A stretch of 13,919 bases of DNA, taken from contig MSXP01000009.1 of assembly GCA_002083635.1 (NCBI GenBank), positions 1-13,919 of the forward strand, written 5' to 3'. The position numbers were made by a program, and so were the translations under genes. The notes beneath the pieces were generated by a model. The model made no database searches, had not been told where the DNA came from, and was given only the letters and a program-made list of their open reading frames with translations. Shown here in pieces: positions 1 through 6,339 of this stretch. The first letter of the stretch is position 1. Each line of letters opens with the position of its first letter. The DNA is from Proteobacteria bacterium ST_bin12. Lineage in GTDB: Bacteria; Pseudomonadota; Gammaproteobacteria; Burkholderiales; Methylophilaceae.

Positions 1-331
1 TTTGATTGTCGTTTAAATCTAAAGCGTAGATATTGTTCGGGAATGCTGTGTGAACATACATCATGTTACCAACAACAACTGGTGAACCTTCGTGACCACG
101 GTTTACACCAGTAGCGAATGTCCAAGCTGCTTTAAGGTTTTTAACGTTACCTTTGTTGATTTGTGATAATGAGCTGTACGCTTGGTTTGTGTGTTGACCG
201 CGTGGGTGTGCCCAGTTGTTTGCATTTTCCATTGCTGCTTCTTGGTCTGCAGCAGCTGATGCCATCATCGGCATTGCCAATGTAGCGCCTGCAACTAAGC
301 CTAAAGCTAGCTTGATTGTATTGAATTTCAT
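1..331 (-). CDS. xoxF: XoxF-type PQQ-dependent methanol dehydrogenase, N-terminal 110 residues (gene continues past the left edge)
   Basis: The reverse-strand frame starts at ATG 331-329 and stays open to base 1. It begins with a Sec signal peptide: MKFNTIK, a hydrophobic stretch, then ASA at residues 24-26 as the likely cleavage site, so the enzyme is periplasmic. The mature part carries INKGNVKNLKAAWTFATG and then HEGSPVVVGNMMYVHTAFPN, the first beta-propeller blade of PQQ methanol dehydrogenases (MxaF/XoxF). The wording RGHEGSPVVVGN-MYVHT is closer to XoxF (lanthanide-dependent) than to calcium MxaF. The family oxidises methanol to formaldehyde or formate and passes electrons to a c-type cytochrome. 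The metal-site residues, including the extra Asp that marks lanthanide use, lie outside the window, so XoxF versus MxaF rests on the N-terminus alone. The start is supported by a GGAGAT ribosome-binding site at 336-341. The subtype is probably XoxF4, as expected in Methylophilaceae, but that is inference. Confidence 0.85.
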   Translation of the reverse strand, partial: MKFNTIKLALGLVAGATLAMPMMASAAADQEAAMENANNWAHPRGQHTNQAYSSLSQINKGNVKNLKAAWTFATGVNRGHEGSPVVVGNMMYVHTAFPNNIYALDLNDNQ

Positions 332-452
332 CTTTATCTCCAAAGTGATATTACTAAGGGTTAATTAAAAGTAAACTCTAGCTTAACTATTTGTACACAA
401 TTATTTTAAAAACTTTGTGTAATGAATACTAAAATTAAAGTTTAATTTTCTT

Positions 453-466
453 CACATTTTCATGTG
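453..466 (-). repeat. Short perfect hairpin at the predicted 5' end of the xoxF leader
   Basis: On the minus strand this reads CACAT-GAAA-ATGTG, a 5-bp stem closed by a GNRA-type GAAA loop. It begins a few bases after the predicted transcription start. It could stabilise the mRNA 5' end or be a regulatory site. There is no T-tract after it, so it is not a terminator. Confidence 0.35.
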
Positions 467-474
467 AGAGATGC

Positions 475-503
475 AATATAAAACAAGTAAATTTTAATTG
501 CAA
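475..503 (-). promoter_or_regulatory. Putative sigma70-type promoter of xoxF
   Basis: Read on the minus strand, TTGCAA (498-503) and TATATT (475-480) are separated by exactly 17 bases. This is a good -35/-10 pair (4/6 and 5/6 consensus matches). Transcription would start near 468, giving a leader of roughly 136 nt before the xoxF ATG at 331. A small hairpin (453-466) would lie at the very 5' end of that RNA. The background here is very AT-rich, so chance matches are easier than usual. Confidence 0.5.
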
Positions 504-617
504 CACTTTAGTTACAATTTATTAACAAATGTTCAAAATAATTTAAAATATTTTTATAAATTTTTCGTATTTTAATAAAATATTCAATAAAATCAATCAG
601 AAAGAATGGTTTAAAGA

Positions 618-1607
618 ATGACTGACTCACATTACAATTTGTATCCAGAACTAGAACCATTTAATAAAAACTGGCTTACAGTAGACAATATGCATCAAAT
701 ATATGTTGAGGAGTGCGGCAACCCTAGTGGTATTCCAGTCATATTTTTACATGGCGGGCCAGGTAGCGGCTGCAATCCGACGCAACGTCGTTTTTTTGAC
801 CCAAGTCACTACCGTATTGTGTTGTTTGATCAACGGGGTTGTGGCCGTAGTAAGCCGCAGGGTGAGGTAATCACCAACACAACAGATGACTTAATCAGTG
901 ATATTGAGGCAATTAGATTATATTTAAACATTAACAAATGGCACGTATTTGGTGGCTCTTGGGGCAGCACTTTAGCGATTGCTTACGCAGTCAAGCATAG
1001 CGCTCAAATTATTTCCTTAACTTTACGTGGCATTTTCCTGAGCAGGCCATCAGAATTAAAATGGTTTTTGGGTGATGTGCAACATTTTTACCCTGAGGTT
1101 TGGCATAAACTTGTTCAATATTTGCCGACACACAAACAAAACGATGTACTTAACGCTTATTCAGAGCTGATTTTTAATGATGATTTAGCTATCAGCGGCG
1201 AGGCTGCCGTGCAATGGAACGCATTTGAGAATGCGATTATGCGTCTTAAACCAACGGCTTCTGGCTCAGTGGCAAGCGAAGTTAAAAGCAAAATGCATGC
1301 GGAGTTAGAAAATGAGCGCATGACGGAAGTAGCTCGTGCTAGGGTACAAATCCATTACATAAAGCATCAATGTTTTGTAGATGGCGAAGCATTATTAATG
1401 CAAGCTAAGTCGCTTGCAAATATCCCAACGATTATTGTGCAAGGGCGCTATGATATGGTGTGTCCGCCGCAAACTGCTTGGGCATTGCATCAAGCGATGC
1501 CGCATGCTCAATTTACTATAGTGGCTGATGCGGGGCACTCTGCAATGGAACCCGGTGTCACAAGTGCATTAATCGCTGCGACAGAAACATTTAAAGCGCT
1601 GACTTAA
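618..1607 (+). CDS. pip: Prolyl aminopeptidase (proline iminopeptidase), peptidase family S33
   Basis: A 329-residue alpha/beta hydrolase matching proline iminopeptidases along its length; the family usually has about 310-320 residues. Signatures are the oxyanion motif HGGPG (45-49), DQRGCGRS (71-78), the nucleophile elbow GGSWG with catalytic Ser114, Asp279 in GRYDM, and His307 in DAGHS. The family removes N-terminal proline from peptides in the cytoplasm; no signal peptide is seen. The cap keeps one of the two glutamates that bind the substrate amine (Glu204, in W-N-A-F-E). The second, in the family motif ARIENHYF, appears as ARVQIHY with Gln244 instead of Glu. A small insertion precedes that motif. 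Substrate preference may therefore differ, and a general aminopeptidase or esterase remains possible. It is first in a run of three co-directional genes, 21 bp before the next, and divergent from xoxF. Upstream DNA is AT-rich with no strong ribosome-binding site. Confidence 0.88.
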   Translation: MTDSHYNLYPELEPFNKNWLTVDNMHQIYVEECGNPSGIPVIFLHGGPGSGCNPTQRRFFDPSHYRIVLFDQRGCGRSKPQGEVITNTTDDLISDIEAIRLYLNINKWHVFGGSWGSTLAIAYAVKHSAQIISLTLRGIFLSRPSELKWFLGDVQHFYPEVWHKLVQYLPTHKQNDVLNAYSELIFNDDLAISGEAAVQWNAFENAIMRLKPTASGSVASEVKSKMHAELENERMTEVARARVQIHYIKHQCFVDGEALLMQAKSLANIPTIIVQGRYDMVCPPQTAWALHQAMPHAQFTIVADAGHSAMEPGVTSALIAATETFKALT

Positions 1608-1628
1608 CTTATTTTAAAAGAGTGCAAC

Positions 1629-2957
1629 TTGGCTAAACCTCTACCGCAAGAAACGCCATCAGCAGCAACAAAAAGTAATGCTGAAAGCAAGCTATCGGCG
1701 ATGAAAAATCTGGCGCAGCACCCAGCTTTTTCTAAGCCGTTGGCGGCTTATGCGCATCATGAATACGCAACGCCTTTGTTTGTATTGCGTGAAACTTTGG
1801 GCGGCTTTGCGCGACACAATATATTAAGCTTGTCTGCATCATTATCGTTTTACGCGCTGTTTGCTTTAATCCCTTTAATTTTGCTGATATTTTTCTTGTT
1901 AAGTCATCTGGTTTTTTCATCCGATTTTGCGATTGTGAAACTAGCGATTCTGACCGGTAATTTAGTGCCTGAATTCAGCAACAAAATTATGACTGAAGTT
2001 TACAGCGCTACACAAACCAAAGCTGCTTGGGGCGCGCTAGGTGTGTTTGTATTGCTATGGACGATTACCCCGCTTGCGGCCAATATGCGTTCAGCTTTTT
2101 ATACGATTGCTTCGATGGTTGAAGCACCGTCTTATTTTAAGCGTAAGATTAAAGACGTTTTATCGGTGCTGGGCATTTTGCTATTATTTTTCTTATTCAC
2201 TTTTGCCGGCTTTGTTATTGAACAAATCATCCGCTTTTTAGCCAACCATCTGCCGATTTTAGAAATCAATTTAGTTGGTTCAATCAGTACCCTATTATTA
2301 ACCACTTTATTAATTGCAGTATTTTATAAAGTGTTCTTTCCCATGCGCGTTGCATTTAAACATTTGTGCTTAGGTGCCAGCTTAACCGCATTACTGTGGC
2401 TATTAATGCGGCCTGCGTTTGGATTATTCTTATCACTTAACGAAAATTATGGTGCGATTTTTGGCAGCATGAAAGCCATGTTTGTATCGATTACTTGGCT
2501 TTACTTGAATTTTGCCGTATTTTTGCTGGGCTCTGAATTGATTGCAACTTTGCGCAAAAAAGACGTGTTATTGCTAAAACGTTTATTTAACGGCGCGCCT
2601 AGCAAAGCCAATTATATTGATACACTCATGAGTCGTTATGGGCTGACTTTAAAAAAAGATGATGAGATTTTTGAGCGCGGCAATACAGAGCGCAACTTAT
2701 ATTACGTGGTAGAGGGTAACATTCAATTGATACAAAATGGCGCTGTGATTCGCGAACTAAATGCAGGTGATTATTTTGGCGAGATGGCGATGTTAAGCGA
2801 AAAACCTGCAATTGCCGATGCCATCGTGTCAACACCCGAAGCGCGTGTGATTGTGATTGACGCGGCCAATATTGATGCGATGCTGTCTGATGAACCAAGA
2901 GTCGCCATGCAACTATTAAAACGAATGGCAGCAAGATTACAACAAAGTTTTACTTAA
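1629..2957 (+). CDS. YihY/BrkB-family inner-membrane protein with C-terminal cyclic-nucleotide-binding-like domain
   Basis: A 442-residue protein. Residues about 45-310 form a YihY/BrkB membrane domain with about six hydrophobic segments (near 68-93, 132-158, 175-198, 212-235, 245-268 and 284-306) and the family-typical LSFYALFALIPL. These proteins are linked to envelope integrity; the transported substrate, if any, is not established, and the old annotation as ribonuclease BN is considered wrong. Residues about 340-440 form a cNMP-binding fold: LYYVVEGNIQLIQNG, then GDYFGEMAML as the start of the phosphate-binding cassette. The cassette Arg of true cAMP/cGMP binders is replaced (KPAIADA, Ala394), so nucleotide binding is doubtful. 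I accept the TTG start at 1629 because AAAAGAG lies six bases upstream; ATG 1701 is an alternative that would leave both domains intact. The gene lies 21 bp after pip and 31 bp before the TPR gene, so an operon is likely. Confidence 0.85.
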   Translation: MAKPLPQETPSAATKSNAESKLSAMKNLAQHPAFSKPLAAYAHHEYATPLFVLRETLGGFARHNILSLSASLSFYALFALIPLILLIFFLLSHLVFSSDFAIVKLAILTGNLVPEFSNKIMTEVYSATQTKAAWGALGVFVLLWTITPLAANMRSAFYTIASMVEAPSYFKRKIKDVLSVLGILLLFFLFTFAGFVIEQIIRFLANHLPILEINLVGSISTLLLTTLLIAVFYKVFFPMRVAFKHLCLGASLTALLWLLMRPAFGLFLSLNENYGAIFGSMKAMFVSITWLYLNFAVFLLGSELIATLRKKDVLLLKRLFNGAPSKANYIDTLMSRYGLTLKKDDEIFERGNTERNLYYVVEGNIQLIQNGAVIRELNAGDYFGEMAMLSEKPAIADAIVSTPEARVIVIDAANIDAMLSDEPRVAMQLLKRMAARLQQSFT

Positions 2958-2988
2958 TATCCATATATCCATTAGTTAACTAAAAAGC

Positions 2989-4521
2989 ATGGCAAATTTA
3001 CACTCCGCACAACCAAAACCGCAAGATATTCAACAACTGATTGGCTTGTTAAATAGCGGCCAATTGCCGCAGGCTGAAAGCTTGGCTAAAAATTTAATTG
3101 GCAAACACGCCAACACTTTTATTTTGCATCATATATTAAGCCTTGTTTTAGATGGCCAACAAAAGTTTGCCGAAGCGGTTATGAGTTATAAAAATGCGTT
3201 GAAACTACAGCCTAATACGCCTGATTTGTGGTTTAACTTAGGCATAGCGCAAACGCATGTTCAACAATTAGACGACGCAGCAGAAAGCTATAGAAAAGCG
3301 ATTCAAATAAAGCCTGATTTTTTTGAAGCTTTTGGCAATTTGGGTACTGTATTGCAGGCGCAGGGCAAACTCACTGCGGCGATTGAAAGCTATCAAAAAG
3401 GCTTAAAGATTAACCCGCAAGATGCGCGCGCCTATTTTAATTTAGGCACCGCTTTGCGCGATAACGGCGCATTGAATGACGCCATTAATAGCTATCAGAA
3501 AGCCATTGCGCTATTCCCCAACTATACCGATGCGCATAATAACTTAGGCGAAACGTTGAGAGACATGGGGGAAATGGATTTGGCGGTAAAGAGCTACCAA
3601 GCAGCTTTAACGCTAAACCCCAGCCATGCGCAAGCCAACTATAATATGGCAGAATTTTTGGTGCTGGCCAAGCAATACACGCAGGCAATTCCTTATTATG
3701 AGGCGTCTAAACTAGATGATTGGCAAGAAAAATGTCTGTATTGCTTGTATAAAGCAGAAAATTTTGATGCGTTTAAAACGCGCCGTGACGCGTTGATTAC
3801 ACCTTTACCGCGCAATCAACATTGCTCACCATTTTTAGCCACTTTATCGACCCATTACAGCATTAACTTTAACTCGCCTGACCCCTACCAATTTTGCGCC
3901 AACGGCTTAGATTATGTGTATCGCCAGTCGCTTCCTGAGTTAACAAATGGCACGTTACTGGCAGAATTACTGCATGATATTCACACCGCAGATATTGCCG
4001 AGCGCAAGCAAGGCCGTTTAACCAACGGCCAGCAATCGGCGGGGAATTTATTTAAGCGCAGCGAGCGCTCTTTTCAAACGCTGGCTATTTTAATCAAGCA
4101 GCAGTTTTTGGCTTATAAACAACATTTTGCAAATGCTGATTGCGCATTGATTCAAGCGTTTCCAGATGAACTGGAATTTACTAGCTCTTGGTATGTAAAA
4201 ATGCAGCAAGGCGGACATTTAAATGCGCATATTCACGAAATTGGTTGGATAAGCGGCGCTGTGTATTTAGCCATGCCGCAAGCCAATGGGCTGGAAGGTG
4301 CATTTGAGTACGGTACGCATGGCGATGATTACCCAATTTTACCGCCTAAAAATGTGTTAAGTTTTCCGATTGCGCAAATCATGCCAAACGTTGGCGATAT
4401 TGTCTTATTTCCCTCTTCTTTGTTTCATCGCACCATTCCATTTAACGGTGCGGATAACCGCATCTGCATTGCATTTGATTTAAAACCAAACAATTCAATC
4501 AATCGTAAAAATAATTATTAA
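2989..4521 (+). CDS. TPR-repeat protein with C-terminal putative 2OG-Fe(II) oxygenase domain
   Basis: A 510-residue protein without signal peptide or membrane segment. Residues about 10-240 are consecutive 34-residue tetratricopeptide repeats (for example near 76-109, 110-143, 144-177 and 178-211, with the W-x-x-L-G, A-x-x-x-Y and P-x-x positions). A linker of about 150 residues follows. Residues about 396-500 resemble the 2OG-FeII_Oxy_5 type of double-stranded beta-helix: SWYVKMQQGGHLNAH, then HEIGWISGAVYL, then GDIVLFPSSLFHRTIPF. Likely metal ligands are His414/His416 and His480, and Arg491 is the likely 2-oxoglutarate anchor. Proteins of this shape are often called putative hydroxylases; the target is unknown, and I do not assign one. 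The gene follows the YihY-like gene by 31 bp and probably shares its transcript. The ATG start has only a weak A-rich ribosome-binding region. Confidence 0.8.
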   Translation: MANLHSAQPKPQDIQQLIGLLNSGQLPQAESLAKNLIGKHANTFILHHILSLVLDGQQKFAEAVMSYKNALKLQPNTPDLWFNLGIAQTHVQQLDDAAESYRKAIQIKPDFFEAFGNLGTVLQAQGKLTAAIESYQKGLKINPQDARAYFNLGTALRDNGALNDAINSYQKAIALFPNYTDAHNNLGETLRDMGEMDLAVKSYQAALTLNPSHAQANYNMAEFLVLAKQYTQAIPYYEASKLDDWQEKCLYCLYKAENFDAFKTRRDALITPLPRNQHCSPFLATLSTHYSINFNSPDPYQFCANGLDYVYRQSLPELTNGTLLAELLHDIHTADIAERKQGRLTNGQQSAGNLFKRSERSFQTLAILIKQQFLAYKQHFANADCALIQAFPDELEFTSSWYVKMQQGGHLNAHIHEIGWISGAVYLAMPQANGLEGAFEYGTHGDDYPILPPKNVLSFPIAQIMPNVGDIVLFPSSLFHRTIPFNGADNRICIAFDLKPNNSINRKNNY

Positions 4522-4560
4522 TTGTTATCGTTGTATGTCAAAATAAATCACTTAGTTGAC

Positions 4561-4582
4561 GAAGTTTGGCCTAACAAACTTC
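4561..4582. repeat. Inverted repeat after the TPR-oxygenase gene
   Basis: GAAGTTT (4561-4567) and AAACTTC (4576-4582) form a perfect 7-bp stem with an 8-base loop, 40 bp after the stop codon. No T-run follows on either strand, so it is at best a weak or Rho-associated 3'-end structure. It sits in the 274-bp gap before rpfG. That gap also holds an AT-only hairpin at 4628-4642 (CTTTAA-ATA-TTAAAG). Confidence 0.35.
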
Positions 4583-4711
4583 AAATACAAAACAACAAAA
4601 ACGTCTAACTATAAACATGAAACTTTTCTTTAAATATTAAAGTATTTTAACTATATGATTTTTAACAAGTTATTAATATTTATCATTTAATTTTAAGTTA
4701 ATTTTATATCC

Positions 4712-4769
4712 TGCCAACACTATAAAGCGTTGGCTTAAATATTGCTTAACTGTTTACTAAGAGTTGGCA
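4712..4769. repeat. Inverted and direct GTTGGC elements upstream of rpfG
   Basis: GCCAAC (4713-4718) pairs with GTTGGC (4729-4734) across a TATAAA (4721-4726) that could be a -10 element, with a weak TTAATT 17 bp upstream (4698-4703). GTTGGCA recurs at 4763-4769 and is a perfect 7-bp inverted match to TGCCAAC at 4712-4718. The first arm could thus pair with either later copy. These may be operator half-sites or alternative leader hairpins; no regulator is identified. Confidence 0.35.
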
Positions 4770-4795
4770 GTTGCACTCATTAAGGTATTTTAAGA

Positions 4796-5866
4796 ATGAA
4801 TAATGGACAAATGTTTGACGATTGCTCGGTATTAATCGTTGATGACCAATCAACCAGTAGAACAATTCTTTCACATGTAGTTAAAAACATTAATCCAACG
4901 ATTAAAATTATTGAAAAACACAACCCAGAACAAGCATTAGAATGGGCAACACAACATACGGCAGATTTAGTGTTTGTGGATTATGTAATGCCAGAAATGA
5001 ACGGTGGAGATTTTATTAAGTTGCTTAAAACACTGCCTAAATATGAATCGGTTCCAGTGGTGATGATTACGATTAAAAAAGACGCTGAAACACGTTATGA
5101 GGCATTGGATGCAGGTGTGGCTGATTTTATTAGCAAACCCGTGGACGTGCATGAGTGCACAGCGCGTACGCGTAATTTATTAACGATGCGTCAGCAACAT
5201 ATTTCGCTGCAAAACAAAAGTCTATTATTAGAAAGCTTAGTAAAAGCAGCAACAGTTGAAATTAGAGCGCGCGAAAAAGAAACGTTGATGCGCCTTGCTC
5301 GCGCAGGTGAGCATAAAGATTACGATACCGCGATGCATTTGCACCGCATGTCGCTTTACAGCAGAGCATTAGCCGAAGCCATTGGCTTAACTGAAGAAGA
5401 AGCAGAAGTCATTGAGCTTTCATCGCCGCTGCATGATATTGGCAAAATTGGTATTCCTGACAGTATTTTGTTAAAAAAAGGCCCGCTTGACGAACAAGAA
5501 TTAAAAACCATGCGCAGGCACCCGCTGATTGGTTATGAAATATTAGAAAATAGCCCCTCAAAATATTTGCAAAAGGGTGGCGAAATTGCTTTAGCGCATC
5601 ACGAACGTTTTGATGGCACTGGCTATCCGTATGCCCTTAAAGGTATTGATATTCCGCTTGCAGCCAGAATTGTCGCGATTGCAGATGTGTTTGATGCGCT
5701 GACTAGCGTGCGTCCTTATAAAGAAGCATGGAGTGTGGATAAAGCATTTGAATATATTCAAAATGAAAGCGGCAAGCATTTTGACCCTGAACTGGTGACG
5801 GCCATGGTAGCAATTCGTGGCAAAGTAGAAAAAATATTAGCCGAACACGCAACTGCGATTCATTAA
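4796..5866 (+). CDS. rpfG: RpfG-type response regulator: REC + HD-GYP cyclic-di-GMP phosphodiesterase
   Basis: A 356-residue cytoplasmic protein. The REC domain (about 10-130) has the acidic pair Asp16-Asp17, phosphoacceptor Asp62 in VDYVMPEMNG, Thr92 and Lys114 in SKP. A helical linker leads to an HD-GYP domain (about 165-345) with all signatures: HDIGK (His213-Asp214), HH at 268-269, and DGTGYP (273-278). The intact GYP and metal residues predict an active phosphodiesterase that degrades c-di-GMP. In Xanthomonas, RpfG is phosphorylated by the DSF sensor RpfC and links the quorum signal to c-di-GMP. The same pairing is expected here because rpfC lies two genes downstream in the same operon and rpfF faces it. 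AAGG lies about ten bases before the ATG. Many REC/HD-GYP proteins are not RpfG; the name rests on context. Confidence 0.9.
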   Translation: MNNGQMFDDCSVLIVDDQSTSRTILSHVVKNINPTIKIIEKHNPEQALEWATQHTADLVFVDYVMPEMNGGDFIKLLKTLPKYESVPVVMITIKKDAETRYEALDAGVADFISKPVDVHECTARTRNLLTMRQQHISLQNKSLLLESLVKAATVEIRAREKETLMRLARAGEHKDYDTAMHLHRMSLYSRALAEAIGLTEEEAEVIELSSPLHDIGKIGIPDSILLKKGPLDEQELKTMRRHPLIGYEILENSPSKYLQKGGEIALAHHERFDGTGYPYALKGIDIPLAARIVAIADVFDALTSVRPYKEAWSVDKAFEYIQNESGKHFDPELVTAMVAIRGKVEKILAEHATAIH

Positions 5867-5889
5867 TCATACAAAGCAACTGAAAAGAT

Positions 5890-6330
5890 ATGAGTATTAG
5901 CAACATTAGAAGTGCAACAAATTTTAAGCAAACCGCGCTGTTAATTGATGATCAGCCAACAGTGCTGGATATTCATGCGGCGATTTTAAAATCGCTTAAG
6001 ATGAATCTGAAAATAGTCACCATGACCAACCCGGTTGAGGCGCTGGAATGGATGCAAAATAAACAAGTTGATTTGATTATTACCGATTTTCGTATGCATC
6101 AAATGGATGGCATGCAATTTGTGCAAGCGATTAAAAATACCAGTAACGTATTAACCAGATCAATTATTGTAGTAACGGTATTAAAAGAAATTAATATTCA
6201 TCAAGAATTATTGGCTGCTGGCGCATCGGCCTGTTTAACCAAACCTGTACAAACGCAAGAGCTTGCCAAAATTGCTAAACAACTATTAGAACAAAGTAAA
6301 GAATATTACAGCCAAGGCTTAATTGCCTAA
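5890..6330 (+). CDS. Single-domain CheY-like response regulator between rpfG and rpfC
   Basis: A 146-residue protein that is almost entirely one receiver domain: acidic pair Asp20-Asp21 (LIDDQPTV), phosphoacceptor Asp66 in ITDFRMHQMDG, Thr96, and Lys118 in TKP. No DNA-binding or enzymatic output domain is present; the C-terminal tail is only about 15 residues. It lies 23 bp after rpfG and 9 bp before rpfC, so all three are surely co-transcribed. In Xanthomonas the gene at this position is rpfH, a membrane protein resembling the RpfC sensor; this one is unrelated to that. It resembles the REC domain of the adjacent RpfG (both have N-P-x-x-A-L-E-W after the second strand), which suggests a duplication. 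Likely roles are a second phosphoacceptor for RpfC, a phosphate sink, or a protein-interaction switch. These roles are inferred. Confidence 0.88.
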   Translation: MSISNIRSATNFKQTALLIDDQPTVLDIHAAILKSLKMNLKIVTMTNPVEALEWMQNKQVDLIITDFRMHQMDGMQFVQAIKNTSNVLTRSIIVVTVLKEINIHQELLAAGASACLTKPVQTQELAKIAKQLLEQSKEYYSQGLIA

Positions 6331-6339
6331 TCATCGCTC

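Noticed and set aside
2626..2934. 102-codon minus-strand frame within the YihY/cNMP gene
   Set aside because: It is a shadow of a well-supported domain on the other strand, with low-complexity unfamiliar protein sequence.
4561..4582. Intrinsic terminator after the TPR-oxygenase gene
   Set aside because: The stem is clear but A-rich, and no T-run follows on either strand; listed only as an inverted repeat.
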